Source: Bacillaceae bacterium S4-13-56 (GTDB lineage: Bacteria > Bacillota > Bacilli > Bacillales > JAWJLM01). Taken from it: a stretch of 64,000 nt of DNA. The DNA lies in assembly GCA_040191315.1 (NCBI GenBank), contig JAWJLM010000005.1:62001-126000 (forward strand), given 5' to 3'. The notes under the pieces were generated by a model that worked only from the letters and a program-made list of their open reading frames with translations, did not search any database and had not been told where the DNA came from. This document shows positions 30,662 to 39,607 of this stretch, in pieces; within the stretch, counting starts at the first letter, position 1; the number at the start of each line of letters is the position of its first letter. The translations under genes and the position numbers were made by a program.

Positions 30662-31645
30662 GTGTCTCTTTATCGCCGAACAAAGTCAAGGCTACATGTA
30701 ATCATAAAAGATCATGTGGTTCGTTACGTGATTAACCATCAGCCGAAAGTAGAGAGTATTATATCTTATGGTGAAATCCCCATTCCAAAAGGCGTTTTAC
30801 AGGATGGTAAAATAATGAATCATAAAGCATTTGTAGAATTAATGAAAGGAATGGTAGAGAAAGAACGAATCCACAGGTCTGAAGTTTTCTTTACTGTTCC
30901 AGATGCAACAGCTATCATCCGTACCCAGGGAGTCCCCAAGGGATTATCAATAGATGAGATTAAGGGATATTTATATTTACAAATAGGAAATAAAATCCAT
31001 TTACCTTTTTCCAATCCTATTATCAATATTCATCGAACAAACCACGTAATGGATGAGGAAGAGCAAGTATTACTATTTGCATTTCCAGCAGAAAGACTTA
31101 GACAGTTTCAATTGTTGTTTAAAGAGTTAACCCTAAACCCAGTTGTAGCCGATTTATCTACTTTATCCTTATATAGATTGTATGTCCAAAAAGAATTAGC
31201 GGAAACGGATGAATATTTATTGAGTGTTCAGTGGAATGTGGATTCGATAGTCTTAACCGTATTTCATGAGTCACATCCTGTTTTTTTCCGTCATATGAAA
31301 TCTACTCTTCCTAGCGAAAAATGGGTTTATAAACCCGATAAATGGATCCACAGTCCTGATTCTGTTTTTTTCTGGAAAGGAGAAAAAGGTCATATCAATG
31401 GATATGTGGAAGATAAATTATTGGAAATAGAGAGGTTTATGAATTTTTATAAGTCTCCTACTGCTAATGGAGAAGCAAGTATTAACAAAATTATTCTTAC
31501 TGGAGACTTTCCAGAATTAGAGGGCATTATTGAAAAATGCAGACAAAGATTTAAGTTGCCAATAAATGATATACAGGAAGACATTACTATAATACCAAAG
31601 AGATATGTAGAGGCCCTTGGACTTGCAATTAAACCAGTAATATAA
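30662..31645 (+). CDS. pilM: PilM-like type IV pilus ATPase-fold protein
   Basis: The 327-residue protein resembles PilM, the actin-like cytoplasmic platform of type IV pilus or competence systems (VIIKDHVVRYVI near the start, EIKGYLYLQIGNKI, KIILTGDFPELEGI at the C-terminal nucleotide-fold part). The start is GTG at 30662 behind GGAGGA; an ATG at 30658 is in another frame. A pilN start codon follows directly but that gene is broken, so PilM has lost its usual partner here. Confidence 0.8.
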   Translation: MSLYRRTKSRLHVIIKDHVVRYVINHQPKVESIISYGEIPIPKGVLQDGKIMNHKAFVELMKGMVEKERIHRSEVFFTVPDATAIIRTQGVPKGLSIDEIKGYLYLQIGNKIHLPFSNPIINIHRTNHVMDEEEQVLLFAFPAERLRQFQLLFKELTLNPVVADLSTLSLYRLYVQKELAETDEYLLSVQWNVDSIVLTVFHESHPVFFRHMKSTLPSEKWVYKPDKWIHSPDSVFFWKGEKGHINGYVEDKLLEIERFMNFYKSPTANGEASINKIILTGDFPELEGIIEKCRQRFKLPINDIQEDITIIPKRYVEALGLAIKPVI

Positions 31646-31653
31646 GGGGGAAA

Positions 31654-31728
31654 ATGATTGTCAAAATACACTTTCTAGAAGAAAAAAGAAGCAAACTGTT
31701 TCTGCTGTCCTTTAATTCTATAAAATGA
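31654..31728 (+). pseudogene. pilN stub, 24 codons
   Basis: Immediately after pilM, with AAGGGGG as ribosome site, an ATG opens a frame beginning MIVKIHFLEEKRSKLF. PilN proteins characteristically begin in this way (hydrophobic-Val-x-Ile-x-Leu-Leu-x-x-Lys). It stops after 24 residues, where TnpB-derived sequence begins. The rest of pilN, and any pilO, is missing from this locus. The stub is best explained by insertion of a TnpB element followed by deletion. Confidence 0.65.
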
Positions 31729-32138
31729 AGATACCGAAAAGTTTTTGGGGTGCTAAGAAACTTCGTTTCAAATTACGTTATTGGCGTAAAACGGCGATTC
31801 AACACAAAGTCGAAGAAATGGCTCATTATGCAGGTATACGTATTTCAAGAGTCCATCCTCGAAACACAAGTGCATTAGCATATGATGGTTCTGGAAAAGT
31901 AGAACGTAATAATAAAAAAGGCCTTGCCACGTTCACTACGGGCAAGATCTATCATGCTGATCTGTCAGCTAATTATAATATAGCAACTCGTTATTTTATT
32001 CGGGCATATCAAAAATCCATGTCTGAAAATTCATGGTTGTCCCTACAGGCAAAAGTTCCTGTATTGGAAAAAAGAACATCACAAACTTTATCTTCGTTAA
32101 TTAGTCTTAATCGTGCTTGTTTTGTACTGTATTCATGA
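31725..32138 (+). pseudogene. C-terminal remnant of TnpB (IS200/IS605 OrfB)
   Basis: These 137 codons match the end of TnpB transposon nucleases. After a helical stretch (YWRKTAIQHKVEEMAHYAGIR) comes NTSALAYDGSGKV, then TFTTGKIYHADLSANYNIATRYFIR, whose DLSANYN contains the last RuvC aspartate. The N-terminal two-thirds are gone, including most RuvC residues, and no CxxC zinc knuckle is visible. It is surely inactive. No TnpA gene is nearby. Confidence 0.85.
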
Positions 32139-32190
32139 TAAGGGATGCTCCATCAAATTGCGTAAGCAATTAGTTGGAGAGGTTCACTTG
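32139..32190 (+). ncRNA. Possible relic omega-RNA 3' end / IS right end
   Basis: Right after the TnpB remnant is a nested hairpin: CTCCA..TGGAG outside and AATTGC/GCAATT with a GTAA loop inside (32148-32179), followed by GGTTCACTT. TnpB elements make their guide RNA from this place, the guide being the bases after the element. Assignment is by position and shape only. Confidence 0.4.
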
Positions 32191-32436
32191 TAAGTATCAT
32201 CAAAAGGATATGAGGAATTTATTCGGTTTTTGTCGGAATTGCAAAACCTGTCAAGAATAAATCAAATAGAATCTCTTAATTTCTAATTCGCTACAGCAGA
32301 AGATGCGTTCTTATTCTCGTTATCTTTTTCTATATTCTATTATCCCCTGCTAGAAGACGAATTTCTTCAGGAATCGAACCTATAGAATAGGCGAATGAAA
32401 ACAAAATTTGAATAAAAATGACGAAAAGCTTTTTCA
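32191..32436. other. Gene-free spacer after TnpB remnant
   Basis: I see no gene. The sequence is ordinary AT-rich DNA and may include leftover flank of the lost pilN/pilO region. It ends at a terminator-like hairpin upstream of spoIIB. Confidence 0.4.
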
Positions 32437-32468
32437 AGAAGACGACATTAGTCGCCTTCTTTTTTTTC
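32437..32468 (+). terminator. Terminator upstream of spoIIB
   Basis: AGAAG-ACGAC pairs with GTCG-CCTTCT around ATTA and is followed by a long T run. Its presence inside a longer in-frame reading from 32408 shows that the true spoIIB start is downstream. Confidence 0.7.
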
Positions 32469-32515
32469 TATACTGTGATAGAGTTAATAGAAATCGATGG
32501 CTAAGGAGGGGCAAT

Positions 32516-33430
32516 GTGGATAAGCAATCTATTACAGTAAAGCTTAATAAGGATCCGAATTTCAACGAAACCAAGCCAAAGAACATAGACTCCTTTCAGA
32601 AAGAGGATGAAGAATCTCCTTACACAATAGTAGAGTGGGATCGTAACGATTCCGTCCACTCTCATAAAAATAAAAAAAAGAGAAAATCTAGAAGGAAATG
32701 GCCATCATCAAACTCTTCATTTAAGGGACTAGCTATAACGCTTATTTCTGCCCTCATTGTTGGAGGGATCTTTGGCTTTGGAATGTTAAAGCTATTTACA
32801 GGCATGGAAGGAACAAATAATCTTCCCCCTGTTTCAGTTCCATCTGCATCCAATAATGGAGAAAAAGAAGTCCAAGATAACAATGTAAACTCTTCTTCAC
32901 TTACATTGTCGGGAATATCCATGTATGTGATTCAGCTTGGGATATTTTCAACTGCTGAAAAAGCAGAAGAGCAAAGGGACATCTACCAAACAAAAGGGGT
33001 ACAAAGTATCGTTTGGCCACGAGAGAATCAATACTTTTTATTTGCTGGTTTAGGTAGTGATAAGGATGATTTAAAAACCTTTGCCTCTTCTATTTCCGAG
33101 CGAGAGATAGAAATCTATGTGAAGGAATGGGAAATTCCAGCTATGGAAAAAGAAATTGACACGGCTGATCAAAACTTCATAGAAAGTAGTATTCAAAAGA
33201 TAAAGGAGGGAATTACTGCCCAGTCAAATGGGAGCCAAGCCAATTGGACTCAATCCCTATCTGATTTTCATGGAGAAGGAGTGGACATGGAAAAGTATCC
33301 TTTTATGCAAATATTACAGAATTCATCTAGGGATATGGGGGGGGGAGATGGAGAATTTGAAACAAAACAGAGAATACAAATAAACTTACTGGCAGCACTG
33401 AAGGAATATGAAAAGTGGGGCAGCAACTAA
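32516..33430 (+). CDS. spoIIB: SpoIIB, SPOR-domain sporulation protein
   Basis: SpoIIB helps septal peptidoglycan dissolution during engulfment. The 304-residue protein has a cytoplasmic basic N-part starting DKQSITVKLN, a Lys/Arg-rich stretch before one membrane helix (LAITLISALIVGGIFGFGML, about residues 79-98) and an external SPOR-like domain (MYVIQLGIFSTAEKAEEQRD). The start is GTG at 32516, 5 bases after AAGGAGGGG. It precedes maf, as in B. subtilis. A run of eight G at about 33339-33346 is frame-sensitive. Confidence 0.85.
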   Translation: MDKQSITVKLNKDPNFNETKPKNIDSFQKEDEESPYTIVEWDRNDSVHSHKNKKKRKSRRKWPSSNSSFKGLAITLISALIVGGIFGFGMLKLFTGMEGTNNLPPVSVPSASNNGEKEVQDNNVNSSSLTLSGISMYVIQLGIFSTAEKAEEQRDIYQTKGVQSIVWPRENQYFLFAGLGSDKDDLKTFASSISEREIEIYVKEWEIPAMEKEIDTADQNFIESSIQKIKEGITAQSNGSQANWTQSLSDFHGEGVDMEKYPFMQILQNSSRDMGGGDGEFETKQRIQINLLAALKEYEKWGSN

Positions 33431-33485
33431 ATATTTTTTTATTTTTACAGGTTTTTTAAAAATAAACATTGGTGAATAATGAATA

Positions 33486-33526
33486 ATAGCAAAAAGCATG
33501 GTGTAAAATTGCTTTTTGCTATTTTA
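33486..33526 (+). terminator. Terminator after spoIIB
   Basis: AGCAAAAAGCA pairs with TGCTTTTTGCT and is followed by ATTTTATTTG. Confidence 0.65.
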
Positions 33527-33621
33527 TTTGTCTTTAAAAATACAATAATGTAAGCTTGTGTTCATTGATTAAAAACAGATAAGATAAGTCTACCCTTATC
33601 TTTAGATATGGAGTGAACCAA

Positions 33622-34197
33622 ATGAACGAACTAGTATTAGCTTCTACTTCTCCTAGACGTAAGGATTTATTATTTCAACTTGGGTATTCTTTTTCTATTC
33701 GTCCATCCCATGCAGATGAATCCCTAGATGAAGGCATATTACCAATGGATGCAGCGATTTTATTAGCGAAGAGAAAAGGTGAAGAGTGTCCATTTCATTC
33801 CAATCATGAGGTCATTATAAGTGCTGACACAGTCGTAGCATTGAATCAAAAAATTTTAGGAAAGCCATCCACTCCTATGGAAGCTTTAGAGATGCTACAG
33901 TTCTTAAATGGTCAAACACATGAGGTTATTACTGGAGTACGGATCGCTTCAGTATGTGATGAAGTTCTTTTCTCCGAAACAACTAAGGTTACTTTTTGGG
34001 AGCTAACTGATGACGAGGTAAATCGCTATGTTACTACTGGTGATCCCTATGACAAAGCTGGTGGCTACGGTATACAAAGTCATGGGGCCTTCTTAGTAAA
34101 GCAGATTGAAGGGGATTACAATAATGTAGTTGGCCTTCCGATATCGAGACTAGTCAGAGAACTTGAGAAATTTGGCATTCATCCTGCAACATGGTAA
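33622..34197 (+). CDS. maf: Maf, dTTP/UTP pyrophosphatase
   Basis: This house-cleaning nucleotide pyrophosphatase is linked in Bacillus to septum inhibition. Family signatures are the N-terminal LASTSPRRKDLL (phosphate binding), SADTVV with the catalytic aspartate near residue 70, and AGGYGIQ near 148. The length of 191 residues is standard. The ATG at 33622 follows ATGGAGTG by 8 bases. It heads the maf-radC-mreBCD-minCD cluster. Confidence 0.95.
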   Translation: MNELVLASTSPRRKDLLFQLGYSFSIRPSHADESLDEGILPMDAAILLAKRKGEECPFHSNHEVIISADTVVALNQKILGKPSTPMEALEMLQFLNGQTHEVITGVRIASVCDEVLFSETTKVTFWELTDDEVNRYVTTGDPYDKAGGYGIQSHGAFLVKQIEGDYNNVVGLPISRLVRELEKFGIHPATW

Positions 34198-34229
34198 GGG
34201 AATTTATTTAAAAGGGGGTAGAAAACCAC

Positions 34230-34772
34230 GTGGCATCTGTCATGATCAAGGATGTTCCAAAATGTGATCGTCCTCGTGAAAGACTGATCCAGTTGGGCGC
34301 AAAGCATCTTTCCCAACAGGAATTAATTTCTATTTTATTAGGAAGTGGTACAAAAGAAGAATCGGTTACCAATTTAGCACAACGGCTACTCATGCATTTT
34401 GAAGGAATTCAGTTACTTAAGGATGCGTCTGTAGATGAACTTGTTGCTATTAAAGGTATTGGAGAAGCGAAAGCAGTGACTATATTGGCCGCTGTTGAAT
34501 TAGGGCGCAGAATCCATCAGCTACAACCTCAGGAACGCTATGTTATTCGAAGCCCAGAAGACGGTGCAGATTACATTATGGAAGAAATGCGAGATTTAAA
34601 ACAAGAGCATTTTGTGGCCATGTACCTTAATACGAAAAATCAAATTATTCATAGGCAGACCATTTTTATTGGTAGCCTGAATTCTTCCATCGTCCATCCG
34701 CGTGAGGTCTTTAAAGAAGCGATTAAGAGATCGGCAGCTTCCATCATATGTGCGCATAATCATCCTTCCGGC
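34230..34772 (+). CDS. radC: RadC exon 1 (gene split by intron)
   Basis: The first 181 codons of RadC (YsxA), a JAMM-fold protein of unsettled role in DNA metabolism. It has N-terminal helix-hairpin-helix ELVAIKGIGEAKAV (about 70-83) and JAMM region HFVAMYLNTKNQ, ending CAHNHPSG. The reading continues only two or three residues into the intron before a stop. The start is GTG after AAAGGGGG. The exon ends after GGC at 34772. Joining to 37295 restores [14 protein letters not shown] in frame, total 227 residues. Confidence 0.92.
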
Positions 34773-35343
34773 GTGCGCCTGCGAGGTGCGTAAATTTAGT
34801 GATTTCTTGGAAATCTAGAACTCCTTACAATGTTCTATGGTCAGCATCTTACCTTGAGAGGAAACTCATAGAGGGAACAGAGCATGATGTGAAAAGGAGA
34901 AAAGACGACAAAGCTATCTAATGTCGAGTCAGTTCTTCAGACCAAGTGATGTATGGTAAAAGCTATACTGCTTGAATCCTAGGCGAATGAGCGATGGGTG
35001 CGCCATTGTCTACGATAGCTAACAGGCAATGAGGACAAAATGGGGGACGTATCGCCTGAGCGTCCGTTGGAAATCACCGCTTTCCTGTCCATAGTAAGGT
35101 TTGTCCTTCAATCCTCAACTAGAGGAAACCGTCGAAAGGGATACCTAACCATCACATATCTAAATTTATGTCATAATGCAGGGATTACCTAAGTGCAAGT
35201 GCCAAATGGCTATTAGACATTGGTCTATGAAAATTGCATATGGTAACGGAGTCTCCATAGTACCCAACGTTTGCTTGTAATGAGTTTAGCAGGGGGAAGG
35301 GAGATAGGTTGATGTTAACGTCAATGAGAAAGGAGTCATGAAT

Positions 35344-37215
35344 ATGGCAACAAATCCATTTCATCAGTTAGACGTTATAAGGAACGCTTCTCAAAAAGGT
35401 AAAACTATAACCGATTGTTACCGTCTTATGTATAACAGAAAATTATGGATAAAGGCATATGCAAAACTATATCCGAATGATGGGAATCTAACAAAAGGAA
35501 CGTCTGATGAAACCATCGATGGTTTTAGTTTGCAAAAGATTGATGAAATCATAGAGCAACTTAAAAATGGGACGTTTCGTTTTGCACCTGTAATTCCAAA
35601 AGCAAATGGTAAAAAGAGAACTTTAGGGGTTCCTAACTTCAAAGATAAGTTGGTACAGGAAGTAATGAGAATGATTATGGAAAACGTTTATGAACCAACC
35701 TTCTCAGATAATTCACACGGATTCAGAGAGGGAAGAAGCTGTCATACAGCATTATCCCAAATAAAGAATACGTGGAAAGGGTTAACATGGTGTATAGAAG
35801 GAGATATAAAAGGCTTTTTCGACCATATTGACCATTCTGTTCTATTAAATCTTATTTCAAAAAGAGTCAATGACCATCGTTTTCTTCTGCTTATTCACAA
35901 TGCACTTACAAGTGGTGTCATGGAAAATTGGACTTATCATAAAACTTACAGCGGAACACCACAGGGTGGTATTATCTCACCATTACTAGCCAATATCTAC
36001 CTTCATGAGTTTGACCTATTCATGGAAAAGCAAATGGAGAATTTTGATATAGGTAAAATAAGGGATAGAAACAAGGAGTATAGGCGTATACGCTCAGAAA
36101 TCAGCACTCTCTCTCGAAAAGTTAAGAGACTTGATGAGAGAAATGGACATCAATTATGGGAAAACAGAGAGGTATTGATACTAGGTATCGAAGAACTTAA
36201 GCGCAAACAAGTTCTAATACCTTCAGTAGACCCTATGGATAAAAACTATCAAAGAATGAAATATGTCCGTTATGCAGATGATTTTGTAATTGGTATAGCT
36301 GGTTCCAAAGATAGTACAGTGGATGTAAAAGAAAAGATAAAGGACTACCTTAAACGAGAACTACACCTTGAATTAAGTGAAGAAAAAACACTTATAACCC
36401 TTTTGGAAAATCCAATTCCCTTTCTTGGATATGAATTTCGAAAGTGGAATGAAATCAAGGTCACCAGGGCTTCGTATAAAAACCATAAGCATCCTCTGAA
36501 AAAAAGAACTCTTTCTGGTGCAATAAAGTTAGAAATACCTGAGAAGAAAATTAGAAATTTTGCTATAACAAACGGATATGGTAATCTGGATAATTTCAAA
36601 ATTATACATCGGGCAAAGCTTATTAACAATTCGGAATTAGAAATTCTGCATACTTATAACGCTGAACTTAGAGGAATTGCAAACTATTACAAGCTGGCAA
36701 ATAATTATCATCATCTTGATAAGTTATTTTATCTAGCAGAGAGTAGTTTTATCAAAACCATTGCTAATAAACGAAGAAGTACCTCTATGAAGGTTGCCTC
36801 AACCATGAGAACACACAAACAAGGAGTTCTATGTATAGTTAGGAAAGATAAACATGGCAACGATAAAATCCACCAGTTTGTGAAACTAAAAGACTTGCCG
36901 AAACATAAAGGTGCAATAAAAGCAGACTCTCCTGAAATTGATACGTATGTAAATACGATGAAATATTCAGGAAGGACAGAATTTGAAAATCGTTTATTAG
37001 CAAATAAATGTGAAGCGTGTGGTACAACAGAAGGTCAGATGGAAGTCCATGACATCAGAAAGTTGAAGGACTTGAAAAAGAAATTAAACTTAAAATACTT
37101 GGACAAAATTATGATTGAACGCAACAGAAAAACAATTGTCCTGTGTTTTAAATGCCATCATGACCACCATGAGAAGCAAATTCCGATTAAACAACTGGCG
37201 AGCCGTATACGCTGA
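35344..37215 (+). CDS. ltrA: Group II intron reverse transcriptase/maturase with HNH
   Basis: The protein of 623 residues has an RT domain with GVPNFKDKLVQEV, SHGFREGRSCHTAL, GDIKGFFDHIDH, SGTPQGGIISPLLANIYLHEFD and the catalytic YADD. A basic helical insertion of about 80 residues lies before YADD. The maturase X domain follows (LRGIANYYKLANNY). The C-terminal HNH endonuclease has CEACG, H, and CFKCHHDHH. All catalytic motifs look intact, so mobility is possible. The start at 35344 is 8 bases after AAGGAG. The stop lies inside domain V. Confidence 0.95.
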   Translation: MATNPFHQLDVIRNASQKGKTITDCYRLMYNRKLWIKAYAKLYPNDGNLTKGTSDETIDGFSLQKIDEIIEQLKNGTFRFAPVIPKANGKKRTLGVPNFKDKLVQEVMRMIMENVYEPTFSDNSHGFREGRSCHTALSQIKNTWKGLTWCIEGDIKGFFDHIDHSVLLNLISKRVNDHRFLLLIHNALTSGVMENWTYHKTYSGTPQGGIISPLLANIYLHEFDLFMEKQMENFDIGKIRDRNKEYRRIRSEISTLSRKVKRLDERNGHQLWENREVLILGIEELKRKQVLIPSVDPMDKNYQRMKYVRYADDFVIGIAGSKDSTVDVKEKIKDYLKRELHLELSEEKTLITLLENPIPFLGYEFRKWNEIKVTRASYKNHKHPLKKRTLSGAIKLEIPEKKIRNFAITNGYGNLDNFKIIHRAKLINNSELEILHTYNAELRGIANYYKLANNYHHLDKLFYLAESSFIKTIANKRRSTSMKVASTMRTHKQGVLCIVRKDKHGNDKIHQFVKLKDLPKHKGAIKADSPEIDTYVNTMKYSGRTEFENRLLANKCEACGTTEGQMEVHDIRKLKDLKKKLNLKYLDKIMIERNRKTIVLCFKCHHDHHEKQIPIKQLASRIR

Positions 37216-37233
37216 AAGGTGTACGTACGGTTC
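37200..37233 (+). ncRNA. Group II intron domain V
   Basis: The 34-base catalytic hairpin GAGCCGTATACG..CGTACGGTTC has the expected pairing, a GAAA-type tip and the internal bulge region. It overlaps the last codons and stop (37213-37215) of the maturase gene. Domain VI and the 3' splice site follow to 37294. Confidence 0.88.
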
Positions 37234-37294
37234 TGAGGGGGGGATTGTGAAACCTACTTGGGCGACCAAATAAGGCGCATGTTCCCTACCCTAC

Positions 37295-37435
37295 GACCCT
37301 AGTCCTTCGCAAGAGGATATCCATGTAACTAGGAGATTGTTAGAATGTGGGAAAATACTTGGAATCGAACTTTTGGACCACATCATTATTGGTGATCGTA
37401 AATTTGTATCATTAAAAGAAAAAGGCTATCTGTAA
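37295..37435 (+). CDS. radC: RadC exon 2
   Basis: These 46 codons plus stop begin [20 protein letters not shown] and end LKEKGYL. They supply the final JAMM aspartate, the last helix and the strand [12 protein letters not shown]. They have no start codon of their own and follow in frame from 34772 after intron removal. Without splicing, RadC would lose a metal ligand. Confidence 0.92.
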   Translation, partial: DPSPSQEDIHVTRRLLECGKILGIELLDHIIIGDRKFVSLKEKGYL

Positions 37436-37487
37436 GGGCTACCTATTTTTATTTTTTTCTCGTATAATAAGAAATACAACAGATTTC

Positions 37488-37540
37488 GTTAAGCGCCATT
37501 CATATGTCTTTTTGAAAAAGACAGGGATTGGCGCTTCTAT
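37488..37540. repeat. Nested inverted repeat upstream of mreB
   Basis: AAGCGCCA and TGGCGCTT form an outer stem enclosing a second perfect hairpin, TGTCTTTTT/AAAAAGACA. It lies in the 220-base radC-mreB gap and may act as a terminator or leader structure. No clear promoter was assigned in the gap. Confidence 0.5.
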
Positions 37541-37654
37541 ACGTTTGTGCTAATCGTTTTTACAATACATATTTCTATCCGTTTTTGCATGTATATTTAA
37601 AAACAGGATCAAAGTTTTTTAGAAAAACTTTTAATAAAAGAAAGGGAGATTCAA

Positions 37655-38695
37655 TTGGCTAAATTTGGATTTTCTCAAGACCTTGGCATAGATCTTGGAA
37701 CGGCAAACACATTGGTTTTTGTTAAAGGAAAAGGTGTTATTGTTAGAGAGCCATCTGTCGTTGCTCGAAATTTAGATAATGGAACGGTTATCGCTGTTGG
37801 AAATGATGCGAAAAATATGATTGGAAGAACCCCTGCCAATATATCGGTTATTCGACCAATGAAAGATGGGGTTATTGCCGATTTTGATACAACGGCAGCT
37901 ATGATGAACCATTATATGAACCAAGCTATGAAAAACCGGTCAAGATTTACAAGAAAACCTAATGTAATGGTATGTGTTCCCTCTGGCATTACTATGGTAG
38001 AAGAACGTGCAGTTATTGATGCTGCAAAACAAGCGGGGGCAAAGGAAGCTTACCCAGTTCCAGAACCATTTGCTGCTGCCATTGGGGCCGGGTTACCTGT
38101 TTGGGAACCGACTGGCAGTATGGTAGTTGATATTGGGGGAGGAACAACAGAAGTAGGAATTATTTCCCTGGGTGGGATTGTTCAGAGCCAGTCTATCCGT
38201 ATTGCAGGGGATGAAATGGATGAGGCTATTGTTCAATACGTTAGAAAGCATTATAATTTGATGATTGGGGAAAGAACAGCAGAAGCTATTAAAATGGAAA
38301 TTGGATTCGCAGGTACTCCTAGCGAAGAAGAGGAAATGGATATTCGAGGAAGAGATCTCATAGCCGGTCTTCCTAAAACCATATCCATTACCGTTCATGA
38401 AATATCGGAAGCATTAAATGATACAGTTGAATCCATAATAAATGCCGTCAAAAATACACTTGAAAAATCTCCACCAGAGCTTGCTGCAGATATCATAGAT
38501 AGAGGAATTGTACTAACTGGTGGTGGAGCTCTTCTAAGAAACTTAGATGTTGTGCTAAGTGAACAAACGAATATTCCTGTATTTGTTGCGGAAGAGCCAT
38601 TAGACTGTGTGGCAATTGGTACGGGTAAATCATTAGATTACATTCACCATTTTAGAAATTCTCCAAATGTCGCGAGGCGTCCAACCATTGAATAA
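37655..38695 (+). CDS. mreB: MreB, actin-like cell-shape protein
   Basis: MreB filaments organise the peptidoglycan elongation machinery. The protein is 346 residues, with phosphate-1 motif [35 protein letters not shown] (phosphate 2) and LTGGGALL (adenosine loop). The start appears to be a TTG at 37655, 5 bases after AAGGGAG; no in-frame ATG precedes the conserved DLGIDLGT. It heads mreBCD-minCD. Confidence 0.96.
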   Translation: MAKFGFSQDLGIDLGTANTLVFVKGKGVIVREPSVVARNLDNGTVIAVGNDAKNMIGRTPANISVIRPMKDGVIADFDTTAAMMNHYMNQAMKNRSRFTRKPNVMVCVPSGITMVEERAVIDAAKQAGAKEAYPVPEPFAAAIGAGLPVWEPTGSMVVDIGGGTTEVGIISLGGIVQSQSIRIAGDEMDEAIVQYVRKHYNLMIGERTAEAIKMEIGFAGTPSEEEEMDIRGRDLIAGLPKTISITVHEISEALNDTVESIINAVKNTLEKSPPELAADIIDRGIVLTGGGALLRNLDVVLSEQTNIPVFVAEEPLDCVAIGTGKSLDYIHHFRNSPNVARRPTIE

Positions 38696-38710
38696 GTAGG
38701 TGCTTTTACT

Positions 38711-39607
38711 ATGCCGTCTTTTTTTCGAAATAAACGTTTAATTATTATTTTAATTAGTTTTATACTTTTAGTAAGTCTTATAGGGGTTTCTATGAGGGAC
38801 CGAGAAAATCTTACTATTCCAGAACAAGTGATCATGGATTCTGTTGGGTGGCTGCAAACCCTTTTTAATCAGCCTGTACTTTTGGTGAAAGAAGTATCTG
38901 AAAACATTAGGGATATGAAAGATACCTACGACGAAAACCAGATTTTAAAATCTAAACTTACAGAATATCGTTCATTAATAGTTGAAGTACAGGAACTTAG
39001 AGAAGAAAATGAGGAATTACGTAATATTGTGGGTAAGGAAGAGTCGCTTCGAAACTACAAGCCCATACAAGCCACGGTTATTGCTAGAAGTCCTGAAAGC
39101 TGGTTTGATCAGCTAACCATTAATAAAGGAAAATTACATGGTGTTGAAAAGAATATGGCTGTAATAACGGGAGATGGAATGGTTGGGAAGGTTCAATCTG
39201 CCTCTCAAGGAAAGGCAACCGTTAAGCTCCTAAGCGGATTTGATCGCAGTAATCGAATTTCTGCTGTTATTTCAGGAGAAGAAGGAAATATTTATGGACT
39301 TATCGAAGGGTATGATGACGATAAAGAAGCCTTATTATTAGTCATTAAGAGAGGTTCTTATGAAGAAGACATTAAAGAGGGGCAAATGGTCTCGAGTTCA
39401 GGAATGGGCGGTGTCTTCCCAAGTGGACTATTCATTGGAACTATAATGGAAGTCTCTATTGACGAATATGGCTTAACAGAGAATGCCTATGTAAAGCCAG
39501 CAGCCAATTTGTACGATATGAATCATGTAATGGTCGTGGATCGGGAAATGGAGATAGCTGACCCTAATGCAGAGGAGATTCTCGAAGGAGAGGGTGAAGA
39601 AGAATGA
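38711..39607 (+). CDS. mreC: MreC, cell-shape determining protein
   Basis: This bitopic protein links MreB to external wall synthases. It has one membrane helix near residues 8-26 (LIIILISFILLVSLIGV), a coiled coil (about 65-105) and a beta-rich periplasmic-type domain with VIARSPESWFDQLTINKG and MGGVFPSGLFIG. The 298 residues end in an acidic tail. It overlaps mreD by four bases (ATGA). Confidence 0.95.
   Translation: MPSFFRNKRLIIILISFILLVSLIGVSMRDRENLTIPEQVIMDSVGWLQTLFNQPVLLVKEVSENIRDMKDTYDENQILKSKLTEYRSLIVEVQELREENEELRNIVGKEESLRNYKPIQATVIARSPESWFDQLTINKGKLHGVEKNMAVITGDGMVGKVQSASQGKATVKLLSGFDRSNRISAVISGEEGNIYGLIEGYDDDKEALLLVIKRGSYEEDIKEGQMVSSSGMGGVFPSGLFIGTIMEVSIDEYGLTENAYVKPAANLYDMNHVMVVDREMEIADPNAEEILEGEGEEE

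Larger units (their letters stand above)
34773..37294 (+). mobile_element. Group II intron inserted in radC
   Basis: A 2522-nt intron starts GTGCGCC, typical of group II, and ends CCCTAC (AY end). It encodes a reverse transcriptase/maturase and has a recognisable domain V. Its removal rejoins radC in frame exactly inside the metal-binding motif. A candidate EBS1, GTTGGAA at 35066-35072, can pair with the last seven exon bases TTCCGGC using two G-U pairs. It lies on the same strand as radC, as splicing requires. Confidence 0.93.

Noticed and set aside
32408-32515. N-terminal extension of SpoIIB
   Set aside because: It crosses a terminator hairpin and has no ribosome site, whereas GTG at 32516 follows AAGGAGGGG.
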